From: Bog-473 sp963745175
Lineage (GTDB): Bacteria > Actinomycetota > Acidimicrobiia > Acidimicrobiales > RAAP-2
DNA: 64,000 nt
NCBI GenBank assembly: GCA_963745175.1
Contig: CAVUWK010000006.1
Location: 186,001 to 250,000 of the forward strand
Direction of reading: 5' to 3'
The notes under the pieces were generated by a model. It was not told where the DNA came from. It worked only from the letters and a program-made list of their open reading frames with translations, and made no database searches. The first letter of the stretch is position 1. The number at the start of each line of letters is the position of its first letter. Below are positions 8,701 through 17,064 of this stretch, piece after piece. A program made the translations under genes and the position numbers.

Positions 8701-9509
8701 GCCAGCAAGCCTACGACGTGGCGGACGACGGCGGCCACGTCCGGCGCCGCGGCGGTGCCGATGTCGGAGATGGCGGCCACGTCGATGGTGGCGTCGGACG
8801 CGGCGGCCGGGTTGGTGACCAGGGCCAGCCCCAGAACGGCCGCCCCGGCCTGGCGGGCGGCGATCGTCTCGAGGGCCATGGACATTCCGACCACGTCGGC
8901 GCCGGCGGTGCGCAGCATCCGGATCTCGGCCGGCGTCTCGAGCTGGGGGCCCGGCACCTGGGCGTAGACACCGGGCCGGGCGGCCAGCACCGAGGCGGCG
9001 GGCTCCGGCGCCGAGAAGGCCAAGGCACGCAGCGTCGGTGCGTAAGCGTCGGTCATGTCGACGAAGTCCGGGCCGACAATGGGGCTGCGGCCGGTCAGGT
9101 TGAGGTGGTCCTCGACGACCATGAGGGACCCGGTGGCGAGATCGTCACGGATGCCGCCGGCCGCAGCGGTGAGGATCACGGTGGTGCAACCGAGGGCGAC
9201 GCCCGTGCGCAGGGGGTGGACCACCTCCACGGGTGTCAGCCCTTCGTAAAGATGGCAGCGCCCGCCCAGGACGAGGATCCGGAGCCCGTCGTGGGAGGCC
9301 GACCAGGCGTGGGCCCGGTGACCGTCGGCCGTGTAGGGCGGGAAGAAGGGGAGGGTGTCGAGGGGGACCGGATCCTCGTCCCCACCAAGGGCTTCGGCGG
9401 TCCCCGAGAGTCCGCTGCCGAGGAGCACGAGCACGTCGTGGTGCTCGGTCCCGAGCCGGCGGGCCAGTTCCCGGGCGCTCTGCGCTGCCCGGACGGCGGC
9501 ATCCTCCAT
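8697..9509 (-). CDS. punA: Purine nucleoside phosphorylase (trimeric, family 2)
   Basis: 270 residues. It catalyses phosphorolysis of purine (deoxy)nucleosides to base and (deoxy)ribose-1-phosphate. Visible features are the phosphate loop L-L-G-S-G-L-S near the N-terminus, a G-R-C-H-L-Y-E-G segment, and the base-binding V-G-M-S-M-A-L-E-T-I-A-A-R-Q region followed by T-N (Glu and Asn contact the purine in this family). The ATG with codon 9507-9509 is preferred because a TACCAT hexamer lies 6 nt upstream; an in-frame start up to 9593 would give an atypical N-terminus and cross the divergent amine oxidase start. Together with the nearby MTA/SAH-deaminase-like gene it suggests a small purine-salvage group. 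Confidence 0.88.
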   Translation of the reverse strand: MEDAAVRAAQSARELARRLGTEHHDVLVLLGSGLSGTAEALGGDEDPVPLDTLPFFPPYTADGHRAHAWSASHDGLRILVLGGRCHLYEGLTPVEVVHPLRTGVALGCTTVILTAAAGGIRDDLATGSLMVVEDHLNLTGRSPIVGPDFVDMTDAYAPTLRALAFSAPEPAASVLAARPGVYAQVPGPQLETPAEIRMLRTAGADVVGMSMALETIAARQAGAAVLGLALVTNPAAASDATIDVAAISDIGTAAAPDVAAVVRHVVGLLA

Positions 9510-9515
9510 GGGGCG

Positions 9516-9521
9516 ATGGTA
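9516..9521 (-). promoter_or_regulatory. Putative -10 hexamer (TACCAT, minus strand), punA
   Basis: Read on the minus strand, TACCAT ends 6 nt before the punA ATG, with no Shine-Dalgarno sequence between. This fits a leaderless start. Confidence 0.45.
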
Positions 9522-9545
9522 GGGGGTGATCCGCCTCCAGCCACG

Positions 9546-9551
9546 TAACAT
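9546..9551 (+). promoter_or_regulatory. Putative -10 hexamer (TAACAT), copper amine oxidase
   Basis: TAACAT ends 9 nt before the ATG at 9561. It is divergent from the punA hexamer 24 bp away. Confidence 0.45.
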
Positions 9552-9560
9552 CGACCGGAC

Positions 9561-11495
9561 ATGCCCTTTTCTCCCACCTCTCCCGCCCCGCACCCCTTGG
9601 CACCCGTCAACGGGGCCGAGATCATCGCCGCCCGCGAGATCGTCTTCGCCAGCGGCCGATCGGCGGTGCCCGCCGAGGCGCTGCGCTTCGCCTATGTCGG
9701 CCTGTGCGACCCCCCCAAGGAGCTAGTGCGCGCCGTCGACGCGGGGGAGGAGGCGGCGGTCGACCGCCGGCTTCGCCTCGTCCTCCTGGAGGGCCCCGAG
9801 GCCGACGTGGTCGAGGCCGTCGTCTCGGTCACCCGCGGCGAGGTGGACCGCTGGGAGGTGGTGCGCGACGTCCGCCCACCGCTCCAGATGGAGGAGTCGA
9901 TCATGGTGCTGGCGGCGTTGCACGAGAACCCGGAATGGAACGCCGCGCTCGATCGGCGCGGTGTCGTCGACCGTTCGCTGGTGCAGATCGACCCCTGGCC
10001 CGCCGGCACGTTCGGCCTGGGCCACGAGGAGGGCCGCCGGATCACCCGCTGCCTGGCCTATCTGCGCGAGTCCAAGGACGACAACGGCTACGCCCGGCCA
10101 CTCGAGGGCCTGTTGGCCTTCGTCGACATGGGTCGGGGCGAGGTGCTCGAGGTGCTCGACACGGGGGTCGTGCCCATCCCCCCCAAGCACGGGAGCTACT
10201 ACCCCGAGGACAACGGGCCCCTGCGCACGGACCTGAAGCCGTTGGAGATCACCCAGCCCGAAGGCCCGAGCTTCGAGGTGGAGGGCAACCTCGTGCGCTG
10301 GCAGAAGTGGTCGATGCGGATCGGCATGGATCCGCTGGAGGGCCTCGTGCTGTGGACGGTCGGCTACGAGGACGGTGGCCGGGTCCGTCCCATCGTGTAC
10401 CGGGCCTCGGTCAGCGAGATGGTCGTCCCCTACGGGCACCCGGGGCCGATGCACGCCTGGAAGAGCGCGTTCGACGCCGGCGAATGGGGCCTGGGTCGCA
10501 TGGCCAACTCGCTCACCGTCGGCTGCGACTGCCTCGGCGAGATCCGGTACTTCGACGACGTCTTCGCCGACGAGCGTGGCAAGCCGCGCACGCGCCCCAA
10601 GGCCATCTGCATGCACGAGGAGGACTACGGCATCCTCTGGAAGCACGTCGACATGGTGTCGGGGCGCACAGAGGTCCGTCGGTCGCGCCGGCTGGTGGTC
10701 AGCTCCATCGCCACGGTGGGGAACTACGAGTACGGGTTCTACTGGTACTTCTACCTCGACGGCACCATGCAGCTCGAGGTCAAGCTGTCGGGGATCATGT
10801 CGACGATGGCGGTGGCCGACGACGAGGCGGGCGACCACGCCAGCATGATCGCCCCCGGCCTCGCCGCGCCGTATCACCAGCATCTCTTCAACGTGCGGCT
10901 CGACATGGAGGTCGACGGCCCCGACAACGCGGTCTACGAGGTCGATGCCCTGCGCACGGGCGCGCCGGGCAGCGCCGAGAATCCCTGGGGGAACGCCTTC
11001 GGCACCACGGCAACGCTGTTGGAAAGCGAACTGGTCGCCCGGCGCGATGTCGATCCGGCGCGCAGCCGCACCTGGCGCATCGCCAACCGTTCCTGCCGCA
11101 ACGGCGTCGGGGAGCCGACCGCCTACAAGCTGCTGCCGGGCTCCACGCCCACGCTGCTGGCCGATCCCACATCCAGCGTCGGGCGCCGCGCGGCCTTCGC
11201 GTCGCACAACCTGTGGGTCACGCCCTTCGACCCCGAAGAACGGCGGGCTGCGGGCGACTACCCGAACCAGCACGCCGGCGGGGCCGGCCTGCCGGCCTGG
11301 ACGGCGGAGGACCGCCCGCTCGTCGACACCGACCTCGTGCTGTGGCACTCGTTCGGCGTCACCCACATCCCCCGGCCGGAGGATTGGCCCGTCATGCCGG
11401 TCGAGTACACCGGGTTCACGCTGATCCCGTTCGGGTTCTTCGATCGCAACCCCGCGCTCGACGTGCCGCCCTCGCCCGACCACTGCGATGACTGA
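9561..11495 (+). CDS. Copper amine oxidase (primary-amine oxidase, TPQ enzyme)
   Basis: 644 residues, matching single-chain bacterial copper amine oxidases such as those of Arthrobacter. The enzyme oxidises primary amines to aldehydes with release of ammonia and H2O2. The topaquinone consensus N-Y-E is present with Tyr389 as precursor. Copper ligands are predicted as His439 and His441 (H-Q-H) plus His602 in T-H-I-P-R-P-E-D. The C-terminal P-x-G-F-F-D-R-N-P signature is intact. There is no signal peptide, so it is probably cytoplasmic. Substrate (phenethylamine, histamine or other) is not predictable. The stop overlaps the DtxR gene by 8 nt. Confidence 0.93.
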   Translation: MPFSPTSPAPHPLAPVNGAEIIAAREIVFASGRSAVPAEALRFAYVGLCDPPKELVRAVDAGEEAAVDRRLRLVLLEGPEADVVEAVVSVTRGEVDRWEVVRDVRPPLQMEESIMVLAALHENPEWNAALDRRGVVDRSLVQIDPWPAGTFGLGHEEGRRITRCLAYLRESKDDNGYARPLEGLLAFVDMGRGEVLEVLDTGVVPIPPKHGSYYPEDNGPLRTDLKPLEITQPEGPSFEVEGNLVRWQKWSMRIGMDPLEGLVLWTVGYEDGGRVRPIVYRASVSEMVVPYGHPGPMHAWKSAFDAGEWGLGRMANSLTVGCDCLGEIRYFDDVFADERGKPRTRPKAICMHEEDYGILWKHVDMVSGRTEVRRSRRLVVSSIATVGNYEYGFYWYFYLDGTMQLEVKLSGIMSTMAVADDEAGDHASMIAPGLAAPYHQHLFNVRLDMEVDGPDNAVYEVDALRTGAPGSAENPWGNAFGTTATLLESELVARRDVDPARSRTWRIANRSCRNGVGEPTAYKLLPGSTPTLLADPTSSVGRRAAFASHNLWVTPFDPEERRAAGDYPNQHAGGAGLPAWTAEDRPLVDTDLVLWHSFGVTHIPRPEDWPVMPVEYTGFTLIPFGFFDRNPALDVPPSPDHCDD

Positions 11496-12186
11496 GCGCC
11501 GCGCCGCGGCCCGCCAACCGCAGGAGTACCACCCGCCCGTCGAGGAGTACCTCGAGACCATGCTGTCGCTGGCCGAAGAGGGCGTGCCTGTGATCCAGGC
11601 TCGCATCGCGGAGCGGCTGGGCCGCTCCGCTCCGTCGGTGTCCGAGATGCTCGACCGGCTCCGGGAGGACGGGTACGTGACGCGGGAGGGCCGGCTGCTG
11701 TCGCTGACCGAGAGCGGGCAGGCGCTGGCCGAGAAGGTCGTGCGCAAGCACCGGCTGGCCGAGCGCCTCCTGGTCGACGTCATCGGGCTCGAGTGGCACA
11801 AGGTGCACCGCGAGGCGGGCCGCTGGGAGCACGTGATCTCCGACGATGTCGAGGCCCGCCTGGTGGAGTTGCTGGGCGACCCCGCCACCTGCCCGCATGG
11901 CAACCCGATCCCGGGGTCGCATTCCCCGGCGCCGGCGGTCACGGTGCGACCGCTGGCCGATGTGGACGCCGGCGAGCGGGTGCGGCTCTTCCGTATCAGC
12001 GAGGAGGTGGAGCTGAACCTGGGCTCGCTCACCCTGCTCGACGAGGGCGGCTTCATCCCGGGCGTCGTCGCCCGGGTGGCCGGCCGCGATCGCGAGGGCA
12101 ACGTGGAGGTGACGGTCGAAGGTGGCGCCGGGTCCATCCGTGTCTCGCGCGATCTCTCCGACCGGCTGTACGTCGGGGCCCCGTGA
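11488..12186 (+). CDS. DtxR/IdeR/MntR-family metal-dependent transcriptional regulator
   Basis: 232 residues in three parts: an N-terminal winged helix (about 17-75; recognition helix R-S-A-P-S-V-S-E-M-L), a metal-binding dimerisation domain (about 76-150), and a C-terminal SH3-like FeoA domain (about 150-230). Metal ligands Glu114-His115 in the W-E-H motif are kept. The position equivalent to DtxR Cys102 is Gly111, so the primary metal site differs from classical DtxR. It overlaps the amine oxidase by 8 nt and the amidohydrolase start by GTGA, so it is probably co-translated with a copper enzyme. Metal specificity (Fe, Mn) is open. Confidence 0.88.
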   Translation: MTERRAAARQPQEYHPPVEEYLETMLSLAEEGVPVIQARIAERLGRSAPSVSEMLDRLREDGYVTREGRLLSLTESGQALAEKVVRKHRLAERLLVDVIGLEWHKVHREAGRWEHVISDDVEARLVELLGDPATCPHGNPIPGSHSPAPAVTVRPLADVDAGERVRLFRISEEVELNLGSLTLLDEGGFIPGVVARVAGRDREGNVEVTVEGGAGSIRVSRDLSDRLYVGAP

Positions 12187-13489
12187 CCCTGCGGCTGGAG
12201 GCCGATGCCGTCTTCACCGTCGACGCCGACGACAGGGTGCTGGCGCCGGGCGCGGTCGAGATCGACGACGGCCGCATTTCCTGGGTCGGGGACCCGTGGC
12301 AGGTCCCGGCCGCGTCGGGGACCGTGGTGCGCCGGTTGGGGGGCCTGCTCATGCCGGGCCTGGTCAACTGCCACGGACACTCGCCCATGACGCTCCTGCG
12401 CAGTGCGGGCGACGGACTGCCGCTGGATCGCTGGCTGAACGAATCCGTCTGGCCCCGCGAGGCGCACCTGACGGACGAGGACGTGTACTGGGGCATGCTG
12501 CTCGGCGCGGCCGAACTGCTGGGCAACGGGGTGACCACCACGTGTGAGCAGTACCGCCACCCGAACGCCGTGGTGGACGCCGTGCTCGACGCCGGCATCC
12601 GCGCCGTGTATACCGCGGCCATCTTCGACGTGCCCGACGCCGGTCCCGGGAGCAGTTGGGAGGCGCTGCTGGCGGGAGCCTGCGCGGTGGCCGACGCCAC
12701 GGCGGGGAAGGACGAACGGCTCCAGGTGGGCTTCGGACCGCACGCGGCCTACACGGTCCCACCGGAAGCGCTGCGCGCCATCGCGGGTGAGGCGCGGCGC
12801 GCGACGCCCTGCTGCAGATCCATCTCTCCGAGACGGCGGCCGAGTGCAAGGTGGTGCAGGAGCGCTACGGCATGAGCGCACCGGCGCTGCTGGCGTCCGA
12901 GGGAGTCCTCGAGGGCCGGGTGCTGGCGGCGCACGCGGTGTGGCTGGACGAGGATGACCTGGCGCTGCTGGCCGGTCACGACGTGGCCGTGGCGCACTGT
13001 CCCGGTTCCAACGGAAAGCTCGGCTCGGGCATCGCCCCGCTGCGGGCGCTGCTCGACCGCGGCGTCCGGGTCGGCCTGGGCACCGACGGCCCGGCCTCCA
13101 ACGACGACCTGCATCTGTGGGACGAGCTACGGCTGGCGCCGCTGCTCGCCCGGGCCGTCGCCGGCGACCCCGACGTCGTGAGCTCCGCGACGGCGCTTCG
13201 CCTGGCCACCCGCGGCGGCGGGGAGGCCCTCGGCCTCGCCGTGGGCGCGCTCGAGGTGGGCCGGCCGGCCGATCTCATCCGGCTGCGCACCGACGACGCC
13301 CGCTTCACCCCTGCGCTGAGCGACGCCGAGCTGCTGGGCCACCTCGTGTGGGCGGGGGCCGGGTATCTGGTGACCGATGTCTGGGTGGGCGGCGCGCCGG
13401 TCGTCGAGGAGGGTCGCTGCACCACCATCGACGGTGGGCGCGCCCGCGCCGAGGTGGGTCAGCGCGCCCGCCGATTGCTCGGCTCGTAG
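12183..13489 (+). pseudogene. Amidohydrolase (MTA/SAH deaminase-like), disrupted by one frameshift
   Basis: Joining two frames gives an approximately 435-residue TRZ/ATZ-type amidohydrolase, the normal length. The 5' part carries the metal motif N-C-H-G-H near codon 60 and the G-F-G-P-H-A-A-Y-T region. After the break at about 12793-12803 the other frame continues with I-H-L-S-E-T, A-H-A-V-W-L and L-G-T-D-G-P-A-S-N, the remaining metal and catalytic elements of 5'-methylthioadenosine/S-adenosylhomocysteine deaminases. The break lies in an alternating GC tract (gcgcggcgcgcg); adding one base restores the frame. The GTG start overlaps the DtxR stop. A sequencing deletion or a real mutation are both possible. 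Confidence 0.8.
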
Positions 13490-13492
13490 GCT
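13487..13492 (+). promoter_or_regulatory. Putative -10 hexamer (TAGGCT), obg
   Basis: TAGGCT starts with the TAG stop of the amidohydrolase and ends 8 nt before the obg ATG. No Shine-Dalgarno sequence is seen. Confidence 0.48.
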
Positions 13493-13500
13493 TTCGCGCC

Positions 13501-14763
13501 ATGCCCGGCTTTGTCGACCAGGCCCAGCTGCACGCGCGCGCCGGGGACGGGGGAGCCGGGGCGGTGTCGTGGCGTCGGGAGGCCCACGTGGACCGCGGCG
13601 GGCCCGACGGCGGAGACGGCGGCCACGGCGGCGACGTCTGGCTCGTCGCCTCCGTGAACCAGGCCTCGCTGCTCGGCTTCCGGGACCACCCGTTCCGGCG
13701 GGCCACCGACGGGGTCCACGGCTCGGGCTCCAAGCGGCACGGCGCCCGGGGCAAGGATCTGGTGGTGCCGGTGCCGGTCGGCACCGTCGTGCGGGAACGC
13801 AGTGGCGCCGTGGTCTGCGACCTCGATGCGGAGGGCGCACGGTTCATGGTGGCCGAGGGCGGCCAGGGCGGCCGGGGCAATGCCCGCTTCCTCTCCAACC
13901 GCCGGCGCGCGCCGGCCTTCGCGGAACAAGGCGAGAAGGGGCAGGAGTTCTGGCTCGACATGGAGCTCAAGCTGATGGCCGACGTGGCGCTGGTCGGCTT
14001 TCCCAACGCCGGGAAGTCGACGTTGATCTCCACGGTGTCCGCGGCCAAGCCCAAGATCGCCGATTATCCCTTCACCACCCTCGAGCCGCATCTCGGCGTC
14101 GTCCGGGTCGGTGGCGTGCGCGACGGGACACAGTTCGTGATGGCCGACATCCCCGGCCTGGTGGAGGGCGCCGCGGAGGGCAAAGGGCTCGGGCACCAGT
14201 TCCTGCGCCACATCGAGCGTGCCCGGGTGCTCGTCGTGCTCCTCGACCTCGGCGCGCCCGAGGCCGGCGGTGTGGCGCCCTCGGAGCAGCGACGCGTGCT
14301 GCTGTCCGAGCTGGGCTCGTACCGGCCCGAGCTCCTCGAGCGCCCGCGGATCGTGGTGGGCAGCAAGGGCGACATGGGTGCCGACGATGAAGGCGTCTGC
14401 GAGATGGTGCTCTCGGCGGCGTCCGGAGCCGGTGTGGGCGCGCTGGTGGAACGCCTCGGCCCGCTGGTGCAGGAGGCGCGGACGGAAGAGTCCGTCTCCG
14501 CCGCGAGCGAGATCGTCGTGCACCGGCCCATCCCCGAAGGTGTCGCCGTGGAGCGCGCCGGCACGGGTGCCTGGGTCGTCCACGGGCGCGCGGCCGAGCG
14601 GGCCGTCGCCTTGTCCGACCTCAACGACGCAGGTGCGCAGTCCGAGGTGGTGCGGCGGCTGCGGCGCCTCGGCGTCGACCGCGCCCTGGCGCGGGCCGGT
14701 GCCCGCGACGGAGACGACGTCACGGTCGGCGCCATGACGTTCACCTGGGGCGACGAGGAGTGA
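13501..14763 (+). CDS. obg: GTPase ObgE/CgtA
   Basis: 420 residues with three domains. The N-terminal glycine-rich Obg fold (about 1-158) has many G-G-x-G-G-x-G repeats. The G domain has Walker A G-F-P-N-A-G-K-S-T at residues 166-174, the D-I-P-G-L motif, and a C-terminal Obg-specific domain follows. The usual N-K-x-D base-recognition motif reads S-K-G-D here, a deviation worth noting. Obg works in late 50S assembly and stress control. The ATG at 13501 follows a TAGGCT hexamer. The stop overlaps the proB GTG start (GTGA). rplU and rpmA, its usual neighbours, lie about 5 kb upstream, separated by the accessory insertion. Confidence 0.95.
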   Translation: MPGFVDQAQLHARAGDGGAGAVSWRREAHVDRGGPDGGDGGHGGDVWLVASVNQASLLGFRDHPFRRATDGVHGSGSKRHGARGKDLVVPVPVGTVVRERSGAVVCDLDAEGARFMVAEGGQGGRGNARFLSNRRRAPAFAEQGEKGQEFWLDMELKLMADVALVGFPNAGKSTLISTVSAAKPKIADYPFTTLEPHLGVVRVGGVRDGTQFVMADIPGLVEGAAEGKGLGHQFLRHIERARVLVVLLDLGAPEAGGVAPSEQRRVLLSELGSYRPELLERPRIVVGSKGDMGADDEGVCEMVLSAASGAGVGALVERLGPLVQEARTEESVSAASEIVVHRPIPEGVAVERAGTGAWVVHGRAAERAVALSDLNDAGAQSEVVRRLRRLGVDRALARAGARDGDDVTVGAMTFTWGDEE

Positions 14764-15806
14764 TCGCCGTCGTCAAGGTGGGCTCGTCCTCGGTGACGGC
14801 GGAGACGGTGAGCCGGCTGTGCGGGGAGTTGGCTGCGGCGCGTACCGCCGGGCACACCGTGGTCGTCGTCACGTCCGGGGCCATCGCCGCCGGCTGGGAC
14901 GCGCTCGACCAAGGCCGGAGGCGGCCGTCGGATCCCGCCGTGCTGCAGGCCGTGTCGGCGGTGGGCCAGCACCGCCTGATGCGGATGTGGCAGGACGGCT
15001 TCGAGCCGTACGACGTCCTGGCCGGCCAGGTGCTGCTGGCCCCGCTCGACTTCGTGCACCGCACGCAGTACCTGCACGCACGCGGGACGCTGCGCCACCT
15101 GGCCGACCTGGGGGTGGTCCCGGTGGTGAACGAGAACGACGCCGTGGCCGACGAGGAGATCCGGTTCGGCGACAACGACCGGCTGGCCGCCCTGGTCGCC
15201 CACCTGGTGGGCGCCCAGCTCCTCGTCCTGCTCACCGATGCGCCCGGCCTGCTCACGGCCGACCCGCGGCAGGACGCCGAGGCGTCACTCATCGAAGAGG
15301 TCGTGGAGATCGATCACCAGCTCGAGCGCCTGGCCGGCGGGCCCGGCAGCACCATGGGAAGCGGCGGCATGGCCTCGAAGTTGGCGGCGGCCAAGATCGC
15401 CACCTGGTCCGGCGTGCAGACGGTGATCGCCGACGCCGGGCGGCCCGGCGTCCTGGCCGCCGCTCTGGCCGGGGAAGCCGGCGTCGGGACGGTGTTCCGG
15501 GCTCGGCAGAGCCGACTGTCGGCCCGCAAGCTGTGGATCGCCTTCGCGCTGGGATCCTCCGGCAGCCTCACCGTTGACGACGGCGCGCGGGCGGCACTGA
15601 CCAGCCGCGGGCGGTCGCTGTTGGCAGCCGGGGTCTCCGGGGTCACCGGCGGCTTCCGACCGGACGACGCGGTCGAGATCGCCGGTCCCGACGGGGCCGT
15701 CTTCGCCAAGGGCCTGGTCCGGGTGCATGCCGAGCGGGCCGGCGAATGGATGGGGCGGCGCAGCCAGGTCGTCGTCCATCGGGACGACCTGGTCCTTGTA
15801 ACCTGA
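14760..15806 (+). CDS. proB: Glutamate 5-kinase
   Basis: 348 residues. It phosphorylates glutamate as the first committed step of proline synthesis. An amino-acid-kinase domain (K-V-G-S-S-S-V-T at the start, V-N-E-N-D-A-V-A-D and F-G-D-N-D-R-L-A-A-L-V-A in the middle, G-S-G-G-M-A-S-K-L-A-A-A-K for substrate binding) is followed by a C-terminal PUA domain. GTG start at 14760 overlaps the obg stop, and proA follows, so proline synthesis is coupled to the obg transcript. Confidence 0.95.
   Translation: MIAVVKVGSSSVTAETVSRLCGELAAARTAGHTVVVVTSGAIAAGWDALDQGRRRPSDPAVLQAVSAVGQHRLMRMWQDGFEPYDVLAGQVLLAPLDFVHRTQYLHARGTLRHLADLGVVPVVNENDAVADEEIRFGDNDRLAALVAHLVGAQLLVLLTDAPGLLTADPRQDAEASLIEEVVEIDHQLERLAGGPGSTMGSGGMASKLAAAKIATWSGVQTVIADAGRPGVLAAALAGEAGVGTVFRARQSRLSARKLWIAFALGSSGSLTVDDGARAALTSRGRSLLAAGVSGVTGGFRPDDAVEIAGPDGAVFAKGLVRVHAERAGEWMGRRSQVVVHRDDLVLVT
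15799..15804 (+). promoter_or_regulatory. Putative -10 hexamer (TAACCT), proA
   Basis: TAACCT spans the end of proB and ends 6 nt before the proA ATG at 15811. There is no Shine-Dalgarno sequence, so proA may have its own leaderless start. Confidence 0.42.
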
Positions 15807-15810
15807 CCCG

Positions 15811-17064
15811 ATGACCTCGCCGGTATTGGAGCAGCTCGCGGGCCGCGTCCGCTCGGCTGCCCGGGTGGTGGCGAGGGCGCCGAGCTCAGTGCGCGACGAC
15901 GCGCTGCGCCTGGCCGCCGACCTTCTCCAGGAGGAATGGGCGGCGCTGGTGGAGGCCAACCGGTCGGACCTCGAGCGGGCAGCAGCCACCGGCATGGTGG
16001 AGGCCGCCCGGGACCGGCTGCGGCTGACCGAGGACCGGGTGCGGGGCATGGCGGACGGCCTGCGCAAGGTGGCGGACCTGCCCGACCCGGTGGGGGAGGT
16101 CACCGAAGGATGGGTGCGGCCCAACGGCCTCCGGGTCTCGCGGGTGCGCGTCCCGCTCGGCGTGGTCGGGGTGATCTACGAGAACCGGCCCAACGTCACC
16201 AGCGACGCCGCCGGACTGTGCCTCAAGGCCGGGAACGCCGCCTTCCTCCGGGGCTCGTCGTCGGCCATCGACTCCAACCGGGCCATCGTGGCGGTGTTGC
16301 GGCGCGCCGCGGTGAAGGCGGGCTTGCCCGAGGATGCCGTCGCTCTGGTGGAGGACACGTCGCACGAGACCGCGACCGCGTTCATGCAGCTGCGCGGCTT
16401 CATCGACTGCCTGATCCCGCGGGGTGGGCAGGCGTTGATCGCGTCCCTCGTCGAGCACGCCACCGTGCCGTACGTGCTCGACGGTGACGGGAACTGCCAT
16501 ATCTACATCGACGGGGCGGCCGACCTGGCCATGGCCCACGAGTTGGCCGTCAACGCCAAGACGCACCGCTTCGGAGTCTGCAACGCGGTCGAGACGATCC
16601 TGGTGCACGCGGCGGTGGCGGAGGACTTCCTGCCGCGGCTGGCGGCCTCGCTGGCGGCGGCGGGGGTGGAGATCCGGGCCGACGAGCGCGTGCGGGCCCA
16701 CGTGCCCGACGCCGTGCCGGCGCTCGAGAGCGACTTCGCCACCGAGTTCCTGGGCCCGGTGGTGGCGATCGGGATGGTCGACGACGTGGGCGAGGCCATC
16801 GAGCACATCGCGCGCTACAGCTCGGGGCACTCCGAGGCGATCGTCACCTCGGACGTGGCGGTGGCCGACCGCTTCGTGGCCGAGGTGGACGGGGCCGCCG
16901 TCCTGGTGAACGCCTCGACGCGCTTCGTCGACGGCGACGAGCTCGGGCTCGGCGCGGAGGTGGGGATCTCCACCCAGAAGCTGCATGCCCGAGGACCGAT
17001 GGGAGTGAAGGAGCTGACGACGTTGAAGTGGATCGTGCGTGGTGACGGGCAGGTGCGCCGGTGA
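15811..17064 (+). CDS. proA: Gamma-glutamyl phosphate reductase
   Basis: 417 residues, the standard length. It reduces gamma-glutamyl phosphate to glutamate semialdehyde with NADPH. The catalytic cysteine is predicted at Cys257 in F-G-V-C-N-A-V-E-T. The Y-E-N-R-P-N-V-T-S-D-A motif and the C-terminal G-P-M-G-V-K-E-L-T-T-L-K-W signature are intact. The stop overlaps the MoxR gene (GTGA), so the proline pair and the MoxR/VWA pair form one transcript. Confidence 0.96.
   Translation: MTSPVLEQLAGRVRSAARVVARAPSSVRDDALRLAADLLQEEWAALVEANRSDLERAAATGMVEAARDRLRLTEDRVRGMADGLRKVADLPDPVGEVTEGWVRPNGLRVSRVRVPLGVVGVIYENRPNVTSDAAGLCLKAGNAAFLRGSSSAIDSNRAIVAVLRRAAVKAGLPEDAVALVEDTSHETATAFMQLRGFIDCLIPRGGQALIASLVEHATVPYVLDGDGNCHIYIDGAADLAMAHELAVNAKTHRFGVCNAVETILVHAAVAEDFLPRLAASLAAAGVEIRADERVRAHVPDAVPALESDFATEFLGPVVAIGMVDDVGEAIEHIARYSSGHSEAIVTSDVAVADRFVAEVDGAAVLVNASTRFVDGDELGLGAEVGISTQKLHARGPMGVKELTTLKWIVRGDGQVRR

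Noticed and set aside
9723..12881. 1052-codon open frame antisense to the amine oxidase, DtxR and amidohydrolase
   Set aside because: The opposite strand carries intact TPQ, copper and HTH motifs; the antisense product is D/H/V/R-biased low complexity.
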